From Parabacteroides sp. ZJ-118 (GTDB lineage Bacteria; Bacteroidota; Bacteroidia; Bacteroidales; Tannerellaceae), in NCBI RefSeq assembly GCF_011038785.1, contig NZ_JAAKDT010000024.1, forward strand, positions 1 through 46,405: a DNA stretch of 46,405 nt, read 5' to 3'. A model generated the notes under the pieces. The model saw only the letters and a list, made by a program, of their open reading frames with translations, searched no databases and had not been told where the DNA came from. Positions 26,271 to 34,127 of the stretch are shown piece after piece. The position numbers and the translations under genes are program-made. Within the stretch, counting starts at the first letter, position 1. Every line of letters starts with the position of its first letter.

Positions 26271-27209
26271 TCAAGCTTGTTCCCATTGTTCACGTAATAA
26301 CTTGACGGCGGCGGGGACTACCACGTTGCGGTCGCCCTGACATCCGCACTCGAAGCTTACGTAGTTGTTATAACCAATCATTTTCAATCCCTTGAAACCA
26401 TTGATATAGTTATCGGCATCTCCATCCTCACCCGGCATGCTACGACGTTTGCGGCTGGCCACGTGTACGTGTTGGAGAAACTCTCCTGCGGAGATAAAGG
26501 CTCCCATATCAGAGGTCTCTTCCCATGTCATATGCCAGAAGTCGCCCATGCAGCGTACGCCCGGATTATTGATATCCCGGCATAAAGAAGCGGCGTCGGC
26601 TACTTGACGTAGATAAAAACACTCTTTTCGGTTCAAAGGCTCAAAAATGACGCTAGTCCCGTGCTGGGCGGCGAAGGTTCCCATCTCGTTGAATTGCTCG
26701 CAAAGGAAATCCCGTGTTTCCATCGTATGAGGCAAGGCGGGGACTTGGCCATTAAAGGCGGGGACGATAATCACGCCTGTAGAACCTAATTCACCGGCTG
26801 CGGCGATGATCTCTTTCATCGTATCCATGCATTCCTTGCGGATGGCTGGATCGGTAGAGAGAATAAAGCCTTTGAAGCCGGCGCAGATGGCACTCACTTT
26901 GATATTACGCCCGTTTAAGGCCTGCTTGATCTCGTTTACCCGTCCGGCTAATCCTCCGCCACTCGGCTCGAAACCAACAACGCCCAACTTCTCCATAAAA
27001 TCAAGTTTCTCATTCAAACTTTCACCGGGGGCGATGCCTTCTTGGAAAGAAAGCTTTAACTCAAGATCCTTGCCGGGCTTCTCGCCTCCTTTTTCTCCTT
27101 CGGCAGTGCTTGCCGGTTTGGAGGAGCAGGAGGCCAAGACCGCACTACCTACTGCTAAAGCGGCACCGGATAAGGAGGTTCTTAAAAAATTTCTTCTATT
27201 TAATGTCAT
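26271..27209 (-). CDS. Exported sugar isomerase/epimerase-like TIM-barrel lipoprotein
   Basis: A 312-residue xylose-isomerase-like TIM barrel related to hydroxypyruvate isomerase and sugar epimerases. The N-terminus RRNFLRTSLSGAALAVGSA is Tat-like and ends at a lipobox LASC, so it is probably exported folded and anchored by lipid. A Lys/Gly/Glu-rich linker (SKPASTAEGEKGGEKPGKD) precedes the barrel. Metal or substrate residues typical of the fold include FEPLNRKECF, CMGDFWHMTWE, HVHVASRKRR and SFECGCQGD. The ATG at 27209 was preferred to a TTG at 27215. It follows the Gfo/Idh/MocA gene by 12 bases, so an oxidised sugar made there is a plausible substrate. Confidence 0.85.
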   Translation of the reverse strand: MTLNRRNFLRTSLSGAALAVGSAVLASCSSKPASTAEGEKGGEKPGKDLELKLSFQEGIAPGESLNEKLDFMEKLGVVGFEPSGGGLAGRVNEIKQALNGRNIKVSAICAGFKGFILSTDPAIRKECMDTMKEIIAAAGELGSTGVIIVPAFNGQVPALPHTMETRDFLCEQFNEMGTFAAQHGTSVIFEPLNRKECFYLRQVADAASLCRDINNPGVRCMGDFWHMTWEETSDMGAFISAGEFLQHVHVASRKRRSMPGEDGDADNYINGFKGLKMIGYNNYVSFECGCQGDRNVVVPAAVKLLREQWEQA

Positions 27210-27221
27210 AAACAATCTGGT

Positions 27222-28604
27222 TTATTTCTTGTCGATTGGTTTACCCGGAACAGGAACGACGAAGCCGCTCATATCCATCTTCCCTAAGTTCAAATCTTTC
27301 GGAGTGTAATCCAAAGCAGAGGTAGTCATGGCATCCCAAGTGGTCTCGGCACCCGTGTAAGCGGACTCGCGACCCATGATCGCTGCCATATTGGCGATAG
27401 CGGTCTCGGAAGCTTGCTCGATTTGTTTGCCACCACGGATGCAGTTGATCCAGTTTACATGCTCTAGTGTATACGGGTCGGTTTGCTTGAAGTTCGCTTT
27501 TTCAGCCTCGCTATCATATTTCCAGATAACGTTTCCTGCCAAATCCTTGATCTCCATCGTGTCACTGTTCCATGACCCCTTGGTCCCTTGGATGAATTCG
27601 CTTACATTATTCGCGCAACCGTCTACCTGGCGGCACATACTATGCATATGGATACCATTTTCCATTGTGAAATCAACGCTGAAGTTATCATATTGGTCGC
27701 CGGTGATACGACGGTGGCGAGAACCGAAACCTACAGCCTTGACCGGCTTTAAGCCGCTGAACCAAGTGAATACATCTATATTATGTACGTGTTGCTCTAC
27801 GATATGGTCGCCGGAAAGCCATTTCCAGTTTACCCAGTCCTTGATCATATATTCGCAATCGTTCCATCCCGGTTGACGGTCGCGATACCAAAGCATATTT
27901 TGGTTCCAGTAAACCGTACCGCCCGTGATCTCACCGATCAATCCTTCCATGATCTTCTTGTAAGACTCAACATAACTACGTTGGTGATGGCGTTGAGTAC
28001 CGGTTACGACACACAAGTTCTTTGCCGCGGCTTGTTTCGCGGTAGCCATGATGGTACGGTAACCAACCGGATCCACGCAGATCGGCTTCTCCAAGAAAGA
28101 ATGTTTGCCTTTCTCTGTCGCATATTGGAAATGCACAGGGCGGAATACGGGAGGCGTGGCGACGATCACTACATCTACTCCGCTATCGATCACTTGCTTG
28201 TACGCATCCAAGCCAACGAAACGTTTGTCAGCCGGTACATCTATTCCCTTTTCGTCTTTTAATTTCTTTGCCAAATCGTCGACACGTTCTTGGAATGTAT
28301 CGCCTAAAGCTGCGATCGTAACGCCGTTCGCAGCATTCAAGAAGTTAAAAGCGGCTCCGGAACCACGTCCGCCACAACCGATTACACCGGCTTTTAGTTC
28401 TTTTCCATCAGTTGCCAGATCGGGTAATTCGGGTACGTAATAAGTGCCGGGTTCTTTCAAGGGCTTTGTCGTGTTCGCACTTTCACCTCCACCACAAGAA
28501 GTTAATACACCCACTGTACTGCCTGTTCCAATTGCTCCAAGCGCACCCGCCAGGGCTGAACTTTTCAGAAATGATCTTCTGCTAATGTTGTTCTCTTTTT
28601 TCAT
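27222..28604 (-). CDS. Tat-exported Gfo/Idh/MocA family oxidoreductase
   Basis: A 460-residue NAD(P)-type sugar oxidoreductase predicted to act in the periplasm. The signal NISRRSFLKSSALAGALGAI has the twin-arginine motif, followed by a possible lipobox LTSC and a Gly/Ser/Thr linker. The Rossmann fold reads KAGVIGCGGRGSGAAFNF. The family motif EKPICVDP supplies the catalytic Lys, and DHIVEQHVHNIDVFTWF holds the conserved His/Asp region. Tat export suggests the cofactor is bound in the cytoplasm and carried out with the enzyme, so it must be regenerated in place. The ATG at 28604 was chosen over a GTG at 28622 which overlaps the upstream stop. A cytochrome gene lies 17 bases upstream. Confidence 0.9.
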   Translation of the reverse strand: MKKENNISRRSFLKSSALAGALGAIGTGSTVGVLTSCGGGESANTTKPLKEPGTYYVPELPDLATDGKELKAGVIGCGGRGSGAAFNFLNAANGVTIAALGDTFQERVDDLAKKLKDEKGIDVPADKRFVGLDAYKQVIDSGVDVVIVATPPVFRPVHFQYATEKGKHSFLEKPICVDPVGYRTIMATAKQAAAKNLCVVTGTQRHHQRSYVESYKKIMEGLIGEITGGTVYWNQNMLWYRDRQPGWNDCEYMIKDWVNWKWLSGDHIVEQHVHNIDVFTWFSGLKPVKAVGFGSRHRRITGDQYDNFSVDFTMENGIHMHSMCRQVDGCANNVSEFIQGTKGSWNSDTMEIKDLAGNVIWKYDSEAEKANFKQTDPYTLEHVNWINCIRGGKQIEQASETAIANMAAIMGRESAYTGAETTWDAMTTSALDYTPKDLNLGKMDMSGFVVPVPGKPIDKK

Positions 28605-28621
28605 GATATTATCTTTAAACA

Positions 28622-30199
28622 CTATTTATTAGGTTCACATACAACACGGAAACCGATCCCTCTGATATCGGAGTACCACCAGATACTCTTCGGCTGCTGC
28701 GGATCGGTTTTTAACCAAGCTTCATGTTTGGTATAATCACGGGAAGCGCAGCGAAGATCTGCTGCGTCGGAGGTGTAATTACCGCCTCTTACTACCCATT
28801 CTGTACCTTCGGTAACCAACGGATCTGTGGCGCTACTTCCGTTTTTAGCGTAAGCTTCAGGATCATACCTGTCGGCACAATATTCCATTACATTACCCAA
28901 CATATTCTTTAAACCAAAGGGATTGGCTTTTACCAAACCCGGTTCTTGCGTCTTGTTCTTGCTGTTCTTGCTATAAATCACATAAGAACCGATACTATCT
29001 GTCTTAGCGTCGAAAAAATTACGCCAGAAGCCTTGATCGGAGAAGTCTTTTGGATTGCCCGTAAAGAAATAAGGTGTTTCCGTGCCGCCGCGTGCCGCAT
29101 ATTCCCATTCCGCCTCGGTCGGTAAGCGATAAAACTTTCCTGTTTTCTTGGATAACCATTGACAGTAAGTTTCAGCCGCATAATGAGTCATTGTAATAGC
29201 CGGGCGATCTCCGCCGCCCCAGCCTTGATCCGGAAAACCGAACGGAGGTGTCGGGCCGGAAATGGCATCGACATTCGGATCACTGTTATTAGCGTATACG
29301 GTCTCCGGCGGGGTACGACCCTCGCTCATCGTATTCCCATAGAAAGCCCAGTATTGATCCCAAGTCACCTCGACCTCTGCCATAAAGAACGGACTAACGG
29401 TTACGTTGTGTACAGGCGACTCATCTGCTTTATGAAACGCCTCTTTCTCCTCACTACCCATTTTGAATGAACCTCCGGGGATGGCAATCATCTTGAATGA
29501 GACCATTGTTCCGGGAATTTGTTCTACATAGTCGGTAAAAGAGGTTACTGTAGCGGGCTCCTTAAAAAACAGACTGGTATCGGTCGAGGTTGCTCCGGAT
29601 GTGTTTAGTCCCGGTATGCCAACCATCTTGGAGTGATTGTAGTTCGGATTGTAATGTCCTGCATCCAGATGGCAACTGATACATTGTAGATCTAGCTTTT
29701 TCTCATTCTCATCATAATATAAATGTGCTGTTACACCATCATCGGTAATTCCTTCGGGGAATAAGTTCTGATGGCACTCCTTGCAAGATTCATTGGGAAT
29801 ATATTTGACAGCGTGTTCCAACTCGGATTTCGTTTCCCAATTGAAATCTGCACTGTCCTTAGTCAAGTATGACCAAACATCTTTCACACCCAATTTTGCT
29901 TTTGCGCTATAATGTTTCCAAGTATTTGTTTGGGGTGGGAGGTGACAAGCCACGCAATGTGTCTTAACGCCGCTTCCATTATTTACATGTTTGGAAAGTT
30001 TCCAGCTGTTTTCTACGTGAGGATGTACGTGGCACATCATACAAGATTCATCTGTTGAGAAATATACAGATGTTTTATAAAGGGCGATCATAATCCCTGC
30101 TCCCAGGAATAATCCGAGGAACAGGATAAACGCCTTACTTTTGAAAAAACATTTTTTCCTCTCAGACGAGTATCGGTTTGAAAATTTGTTAGTTGCCAT
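28622..30199 (-). CDS. NapC/NrfH-like tetraheme cytochrome fused to an FGE-like (SUMF1) domain
   Basis: A 525-residue inner-membrane protein with an unusual fusion. A basic N-terminus and one transmembrane helix (about 22-42) anchor it. Residues 50-180 hold four CxxCH heme motifs: CMMCH (53-57), CVACH (82-86), CKECH (139-143) and CISCH (173-177), with the layout of NapC/NrfH quinol-oxidising cytochromes. From about 230 to the end there is a formylglycine-generating-enzyme-like domain: IPGGSFKMGSEEK, PVHNVTVSPFFMAEVEVTWD, RLPTEAEWEYAARGG, GLKNMLGNVMEYCAD, VVRGGNY and GIGFRVVCE. The closely spaced cysteine pair of active FGE after the RGG motif is not seen (only LRCASR). First gene of the operon that also encodes the Gfo oxidoreductase and isomerase. 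Confidence 0.88.
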   Translation of the reverse strand: MATNKFSNRYSSERKKCFFKSKAFILFLGLFLGAGIMIALYKTSVYFSTDESCMMCHVHPHVENSWKLSKHVNNGSGVKTHCVACHLPPQTNTWKHYSAKAKLGVKDVWSYLTKDSADFNWETKSELEHAVKYIPNESCKECHQNLFPEGITDDGVTAHLYYDENEKKLDLQCISCHLDAGHYNPNYNHSKMVGIPGLNTSGATSTDTSLFFKEPATVTSFTDYVEQIPGTMVSFKMIAIPGGSFKMGSEEKEAFHKADESPVHNVTVSPFFMAEVEVTWDQYWAFYGNTMSEGRTPPETVYANNSDPNVDAISGPTPPFGFPDQGWGGGDRPAITMTHYAAETYCQWLSKKTGKFYRLPTEAEWEYAARGGTETPYFFTGNPKDFSDQGFWRNFFDAKTDSIGSYVIYSKNSKNKTQEPGLVKANPFGLKNMLGNVMEYCADRYDPEAYAKNGSSATDPLVTEGTEWVVRGGNYTSDAADLRCASRDYTKHEAWLKTDPQQPKSIWWYSDIRGIGFRVVCEPNK

Positions 30200-30398
30200 C
30201 TGTTTCTATGGTATACGATTTACACTAAGTCACGATTGGATCTAAAATCGGCAATAAAAGTAGTATATTCCTTTATATATTGAAAGAAAAAAGAGTTTCT
30301 TTAACGAAAAATATTGTCTTGTTTACGCTTTTTTATCGCAATGGAAAGAGAGAGGATAACAAAAACGGTAACGCAATGAATATGTGTTATCGTCCACG

Positions 30399-30471
30399 CA
30401 CGGAAGGAGAGGCTCGAACTCCCGACACCTGGTTTTGGAGACCAGTGCTCTACCGACTGAGCTACTTCCGT
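30399..30471 (-). tRNA. tRNA-Trp (anticodon CCA)
   Basis: A 73-base cloverleaf on the minus strand. The acceptor ACGGAAG pairs with CTTCCGT, discriminator G. The anticodon stem CTGGT/ACCAG carries loop CTCCAAA, giving CCA. The T arm GGGAG-TTCGAGC-CTCTC is intact. CCA is not encoded. Confidence 0.95.
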
Positions 30472-30481
30472 ATTGCGGGTG

Positions 30482-30511
30482 CAAAAGTAGTTTAATAATT
30501 TGAATATGCAA
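30482..30511 (-). promoter_or_regulatory. Promoter of tRNA-Trp
   Basis: Minus strand: TTG (30511-30509), 19 bases, TACTTTTG (30489-30482). Full consensus, only 10 bases before the mature 5' end, so the leader is almost absent. Confidence 0.75.
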
Positions 30512-30654
30512 GTAAATGTGAGAAAAAATAGTCTGGGCGGAGCGCCTTGTTTTTTATTCTGCCGGTGTAGAATCCTACCAATCATGGGATTGGTTAATGT
30601 CCCGTTCACTAATTATCCAGGCCATTCCGTGTTGTGCGAATGCTGTGTAACTTA

Positions 30655-30700
30655 ATATAAACAAGAAAGCCAAACATCTGACAACCAAATGTCTGACTTT
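30655..30700 (-). terminator. Terminator after tRNA-Pro
   Basis: AAAGTCAGACATTTG (30700-30686 on the minus strand) pairs with CAGATGTTTGGCTTT (30680-30666): 15 pairs including three G-U, around a 5-base loop, followed by CTTGTTTATATT. Confidence 0.7.
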
Positions 30701-30708
30701 GCTGCTTG

Positions 30709-30782
30709 TCGGGATGAGAAGACTCGAACTTCCGACCTCCACGTCCCGAACGTGGCGCGCTAGCCAACTGTGCTACATCCCG
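30709..30782 (-). tRNA. tRNA-Pro (anticodon CGG)
   Basis: A 74-base cloverleaf on the minus strand. The acceptor CGGGATG pairs with CATCCCG, discriminator A. The anticodon stem CCACG/CGTGG carries loop TTCGGGA, giving CGG, which reads CCG. The D stem is GCAC/GCGC (imperfect pairing); the T arm GGAAG-TTCGAGT-CTTCT has one wobble. Confidence 0.94.
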
Positions 30783-30798
30783 TCTTTCTGTTTTGTTG

Positions 30799-30829
30799 TA
30801 TCGCTGTTTCGATTACGGGTGCAAAGGTA
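30799..30829 (-). repeat. Inverted repeat copy 1: tRNA-Pro promoter/leader
   Basis: The 31 bases starting at the -7 box of tRNA-Pro match, in inverted orientation, those at 30942-30972 before tRNA-Phe, 30 of 31 identical (one A/G difference). The shared part runs TACCTTTGCRCCCGTAATCG and on through AAACAGCGATA. Confidence 0.85.
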
Positions 30830-30851
30830 TATATTGTTTTTGAACCTGCAA
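30822..30851 (-). promoter_or_regulatory. Promoter of tRNA-Pro
   Basis: Minus strand: TTG (30851-30849), 19 bases, TACCTTTG (30829-30822). Full consensus match. It is divergent from the tRNA-Phe promoter. Confidence 0.75.
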
Positions 30852-30919
30852 GAGAAAAGTGAATTTTTTTCTCAAAAAATGGATATTCTACTTTCTTGTA
30901 AAATTTTCTTTCAAAATAG

Positions 30920-30949
30920 TTGCTAGATTAAAAATAACGCCTACCTTTG
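30920..30949 (+). promoter_or_regulatory. Promoter of tRNA-Phe
   Basis: TTG (30920-30922), 19 bases, TACCTTTG (30942-30949). Full consensus match, 38 bases before the mature tRNA. Confidence 0.75.
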
Positions 30950-30972
30950 CGCCCGTAATCGAAACAGCGATA
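30942..30972 (+). repeat. Inverted repeat copy 2: tRNA-Phe promoter/leader
   Basis: Partner of the repeat at 30799-30829, 112 bases away in opposite orientation. The two tRNA transcripts therefore begin with nearly the same leader of about 22 bases. Confidence 0.85.
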
Positions 30973-30987
30973 TGCAAACAACATGAT

Positions 30988-31060
30988 GGTGCCATAGCTC
31001 AGTTGGTAGAGCAAAGGACTGAAAATCCTTGTGTCCCCGGTTCGATTCCTGGTGGCACCA
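30988..31060 (+). tRNA. tRNA-Phe (anticodon GAA)
   Basis: A 73-base cloverleaf. The acceptor GGTGCCA pairs with TGGCACC, discriminator A. The anticodon stem AAGGA/TCCTT carries loop CTGAAAA, giving GAA. The T arm CCCGG-TTCGATT-CCTGG has one G-U pair. The bases after it (CTTTG) show that CCA is not encoded. Confidence 0.96.
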
Positions 31061-31085
31061 CTTTGAAGAGAGGCAATAAGCAGTA

Positions 31086-31119
31086 AAATCCTGATTCCTA
31101 AACGGAGTTGGGATTTTTT
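31086..31119 (+). terminator. Terminator after tRNA-Phe
   Basis: AAATCC (31086-31091) pairs with GGATTT (31111-31116), with a further inner TCC/GGA stem, followed by TTTTT. Confidence 0.7.
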
Positions 31120-31169
31120 ATTTCCTAACGGAACGCAAAATACGGCAGAAGGCTTTTTTTCGTATAAAA

Positions 31170-31262
31170 AGCATCTTAGGTCCATCCCTCAAGTATCTTA
31201 GGTGCGTTGGCAAAGTATCTTAGGTGCGTTGGCAAAGTATCTTAGGTGCGTGGCGCAAGTCT
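31170..31262. repeat. Tandem repeat, about 4 units of 22 bp
   Basis: Exact 22-base period: units at 31191-31212 and 31213-31234 are identical (AAGTATCTTAGGTGCGTTGG plus CA), 31235-31256 differs at its end (GCGTGGCGC), and degenerate copies flank them (AGCATCTTAGG from 31170, AAGTCTCCTAA from 31257). It lies in the 845-base gap between tRNA-Phe and dnaK. Confidence 0.88.
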
Positions 31263-31486
31263 CCTAACCTACTTTTTGCTCAGCCTTCGTCGCATTGGGG
31301 ACCTCGTGTGTTGCGGAGGTTCTTTGCGCTGGGTAACAATTTGATTCTTCTTAATAGTGCCCTTCCGCAAGTGTATTCACCGTATAATAACTCTCCAAAA
31401 GTCATTAAGCAAAACAACTTTTGGAGTGCGATGCTGTGAATCGCAAAATTTTGCCGATATTTGTATCATCAATAATTCACAGAACA

Positions 31487-31579
31487 ATGATCATAGGGCG
31501 CAAACAAGAGCAGCAGGAACTTCTATCTGCATATCAGGCTGAGTATTTGGAGAGACCGGAGCATGCTGGGACAGCATGA
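31487..31579 (+). pseudogene. Remnant of an AAA ATPase gene start
   Basis: The 30-codon reading frame begins MIIGRKQEQQELLSAYQAEY, which I recognise as the N-terminus of the DUF234-associated AAA ATPases common in Bacteroidales (usual continuation SEF, then a GRRRVGKT P-loop). The match stops after EY; the remaining codons (LERPEHAGTA) are unrelated and end in TGA. About 20 codons of a gene normally near 400-500 codons therefore survive, cut at a sharp junction at about 31546. It is non-functional. Confidence 0.65.
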
Positions 31580-31696
31580 GGGCTGAAAACGAGTGCCTAA
31601 AACGGCAATTCGCCGTTGGAAGGCATAGCTGATTATCAGTTGTTTGCATTTTTCGTTTATGGTATCAGGCCATAAAAACCGGAGCATGTTGGGACA
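31556..31696 (+). repeat. Direct repeat of 18 bp, 123 bp apart
   Basis: CCGGAGCATGCTGGGACA at 31556-31573 recurs at 31679-31696 with one change (GTTGGG). The first copy begins about 10 bases after the ATPase remnant is cut off, so the repeat may mark the junction of an inserted or deleted element. Confidence 0.6.
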
Positions 31697-31834
31697 CTTT
31701 TGATGATTTTCGGTTATATTCTTCTGCAAAAAAGGATATAGCGGTGTTCCAAAAGGTGGAGCAAAAAGGTGTCTTGTCGCAAATAAGAGATAAAAAGCCT
31801 ATAGAAAACACATAGCAACCATGAACCCCATAAA
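31580..31834 (+). other. Non-coding stretch with decayed reading frame
   Basis: Between the ATPase remnant and the dnaK terminator no complete gene is visible. The longest sensible frame (31633-31815, 60 codons, no start codon, ends TAG) reads in part KKDIAVFQKVEQKGVLSQIR and may be the tail of a lost gene. I cannot name it. The region 31263-31486 also shows nothing recognisable. Confidence 0.4.
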
Positions 31835-31871
31835 CAAAAAAAGCGTGCAACTCATTGAGCCGCACGCTTTT
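31835..31871 (-). terminator. Terminator after dnaK
   Basis: Minus strand: AAAAGCGTGC (31871-31862) pairs with GCACGCTTTT (31848-31839), a perfect 10-base stem with a 13-base loop, and the T-run continues (TTTG) to 31835. Confidence 0.85.
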
Positions 31872-31905
31872 GCTTGTTGTTTATTTTTCCGTTTTCTTAT
31901 CGAAA

Positions 31906-33831
31906 TTATTTGACTTCCTCAAAGTCAACGTCTGTAACGTTACCATCTTTATTGTTGCTGCTACCTGCGTTACCGCCAGCTTGTTGGCTGCCGAAGTTAG
32001 AGCCTGCTTGCGGGCCGCCCTGAGCTCCACCTTGAGCGTTGTACATCTCTTGGCTAGCTGCTTGGAATACGCTGTTCAATTCTGCCATAGCAGCATCGAT
32101 ACCTGCGATATCCTGAGCCTTATGAGCTTCTTTCAATTTGTTCAAGGCGCTTTCGATCGGAGCTTTCTTGTCTGCTGGAAGTTTGTCGCCAAGATCTTTC
32201 AACTGCTTTTCTGTCTGGAAGATCATGCTATCTGCTTGATTCAATTTATCGATGCGCTCCTTCTCTTTCTTGTCGGCCTCCGCGTTTGTGGCAGCCTCTT
32301 CTTTCATACGCTTAACCTCGTCATCGCTCAAACCGCTGGAAGCTTCGATACGGATACTTTGTACTTTACCGGTTCCTTTATCCTTAGCGGATACGTTCAA
32401 GATACCGTTAGCGTCGATATCGAATGTAACCTCGATCTGAGGGACACCACGCTGTGCGGCAGGTATTCCATCCAAGTGGAAACGACCGATAGACTTGTTA
32501 TCTTTGGCCAAAGAACGCTCTCCTTGCAAGATGTGGATCTCAACAGAAGGCTGGTTGTCTACGGCAGTTGTAAACGTCTCGGACTTCTTGGTCGGTATGG
32601 TAGTGTTAGACTCGATCAATTTGGTCATTACACCACCCATAGTCTCAATACCTAAAGACAGCGGAGTAACATCCAGCAATAATACGTCTTTAACCTCACC
32701 TGTCAATACACCACCTTGGATCGCTGCACCTACGGCTACTACTTCATCCGGGTTAACTCCCTTAGATGGAGCTTTACCGAAGAATTTCTCAACGACAGCC
32801 TGCACAGCCGGGATACGAGTAGAACCACCTACTAAGATAACCTCATCGATATCAGAAGTCGACAAACCCGCGTCTTTCAAGGATTGACGGCACGGTTCGA
32901 TACATGCTTGGATCAGACTGTCAGCCAATTGTTCGAATTTAGCACGAGTCAAAGTCTTAACCAAGTGCTTTGGAATACCGTTTACCGGCATGATATACGG
33001 CAAGTTGATCTCAGTGCTAGTTGTGCTTGACAACTCGATCTTCGCTTTTTCGGCAGCCTCTTTCAAGCGTTGTAAAGCCATAGGGTCTTTACGTAAATCC
33101 ACGCCTTCTTCACGTAAGAACTCCTCTGCCAACCAGTCGATGATTACATGGTCGAAGTCATCACCACCAAGGTGAGTATCACCATTGGTTGATTTCACCT
33201 CGAATACGCCGTCACCTAACTCAAGAATAGAGATATCGAATGTACCACCGCCTAAGTCGAATACAGCGATCTTCATGTCTTTGTTCGTTTTGTCCAAACC
33301 ATATGCCAAAGATGCGGCAGTCGGTTCGTTTACGATACGGCGTACGGTCAAACCAGCGATCTCACCAGCCTCTTTCGTAGCCTGACGTTGAGCGTCGCTA
33401 AAGTAAGCAGGTACTGTGATAACGGCTTCCGTTACTTCCTGTCCCAAATAATCCTCAGCGGTCTTTTTCATTTTCTGCAGGATCATCGCTGAGACTTCCT
33501 GCGGAGTATACAAACGTCCTTCGATATCTACACGAGGAGTGTTGTTATCACCACGCACCACCTTGTAAGGAATACGGTTGATTTCCTTTTGTACTTGGTC
33601 ATAAGTCTCACCCATGAAACGTTTGATAGAGAATATAGTCTTTTCAGGATTGGTGATAGCCTGACGTTTTGCGGGATCACCTACCTTACGTTCGCCGCCT
33701 TCCACGAAAGCTACGATTGAAGGTGTTGTTCTTTTGCCTTCGCTGTTCGCGATAACAACCGGTTCGTTACCTTCCAATACGGCAACACAGGAGTTGGTTG
33801 TTCCTAAGTCGATTCCAATAATCTTTCCCAT
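31906..33831 (-). CDS. dnaK: Chaperone DnaK (Hsp70)
   Basis: The ATP-dependent Hsp70 chaperone. The 641-residue protein has the full nucleotide-binding domain ([61 protein letters not shown]), a substrate-binding domain (about 390-500, [20 protein letters not shown]), a helical lid, and a Gly/Gln-rich tail ending [13 protein letters not shown]. dnaJ and grpE are not adjacent on either side, so dnaK is expressed alone, ended by a strong terminator. Its 296-base upstream gap contains a sigma-54-like sequence and a palindrome (separate entries). I see no CIRCE element. Confidence 0.98.
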   Translation of the reverse strand: MGKIIGIDLGTTNSCVAVLEGNEPVVIANSEGKRTTPSIVAFVEGGERKVGDPAKRQAITNPEKTIFSIKRFMGETYDQVQKEINRIPYKVVRGDNNTPRVDIEGRLYTPQEVSAMILQKMKKTAEDYLGQEVTEAVITVPAYFSDAQRQATKEAGEIAGLTVRRIVNEPTAASLAYGLDKTNKDMKIAVFDLGGGTFDISILELGDGVFEVKSTNGDTHLGGDDFDHVIIDWLAEEFLREEGVDLRKDPMALQRLKEAAEKAKIELSSTTSTEINLPYIMPVNGIPKHLVKTLTRAKFEQLADSLIQACIEPCRQSLKDAGLSTSDIDEVILVGGSTRIPAVQAVVEKFFGKAPSKGVNPDEVVAVGAAIQGGVLTGEVKDVLLLDVTPLSLGIETMGGVMTKLIESNTTIPTKKSETFTTAVDNQPSVEIHILQGERSLAKDNKSIGRFHLDGIPAAQRGVPQIEVTFDIDANGILNVSAKDKGTGKVQSIRIEASSGLSDDEVKRMKEEAATNAEADKKEKERIDKLNQADSMIFQTEKQLKDLGDKLPADKKAPIESALNKLKEAHKAQDIAGIDAAMAELNSVFQAASQEMYNAQGGAQGGPQAGSNFGSQQAGGNAGSSNNKDGNVTDVDFEEVK

Positions 33832-33904
33832 GATTGTAAATATTTTAATTGTTATTATTCATCGTCCGTCATCCTCCTTTACTGAGAGGATTCGTAAAGT
33901 ATTC

Positions 33905-33920
33905 AACAAATGCCGTGCCA
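33905..33920 (-). promoter_or_regulatory. Sigma-54-like -24/-12 sequence upstream of dnaK
   Basis: On the minus strand TGGCACGGCATTTGTT fits TGGCACG-N4-TTGCW at every fixed position except the last C (TTGT for TTGC), with the correct GG-to-G spacing. Transcription would start near 33895, about 65 bases before dnaK. The competing reading as a primary-sigma promoter (TTG 33921-33919, 17 bases, TACTTTAC) has poor spacing and a poor -7 box. A chance match is possible. Confidence 0.4.
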
Positions 33921-33951
33921 AAGAAGTTTGACTTTGAAAATAAATAACACG

Positions 33952-33968
33952 TGTCATGAATCGTGACA
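33952..33968. promoter_or_regulatory. Palindrome upstream of the dnaK promoter
   Basis: TGTCA-TGAATCG-TGACA, perfect 5-base arms with a 7-base centre, 32 bases upstream of the -24 box of the sigma-54-like sequence. The position suits an activator or other regulator dimer. Confidence 0.45.
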
Positions 33969-34084
33969 TTTTGACGGTTATTCTTTCCGCTTTATACCTG
34001 CTTGATTTACAGCCGTGGTTCCGTATAGCTATCGGGCGTGCCAAGGACTTCCACCTGTTAGAATGAATACATGCTGGGCGAACA

Positions 34085-34123
34085 ACGAAAGTAGGAAGAA
34101 AACTACTTCGTTTTCCTCCTACT
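34085..34123 (-). terminator. Terminator after the RNase G gene
   Basis: Minus strand: AGTAGGAGGAAAAC (34123-34110) pairs with GTTTTCTTCCTACT (34103-34090), 14 pairs including one G-U, with a 6-base loop, followed by TTCGTT. Confidence 0.75.
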
Positions 34124-34127
34124 CGAT

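Noticed and set aside
26267-26293. GTG start for the RIC-like gene at 26293
   Set aside because: It would overlap the end of the isomerase gene by 23 bases; the ATG at 26266 begins at the conserved region.
28622-30199. Active formylglycine-generating enzyme for sulfatases
   Set aside because: The expected close cysteine pair is not visible and no sulfatase gene is nearby, so only a fold-level assignment is made.
31633-31815. A real gene in the open frame before dnaK
   Set aside because: There is no start codon, no recognisable family and it lies in a scarred region; recorded only as a decayed fragment.
31906-32655. Long plus-strand reading frame opposite the dnaK 3' part (266 codons)
   Set aside because: It is the antisense shadow of a strongly biased coding gene, with no family resemblance; the same applies to the other long antisense frames over valS, gdh, purC and phoH.
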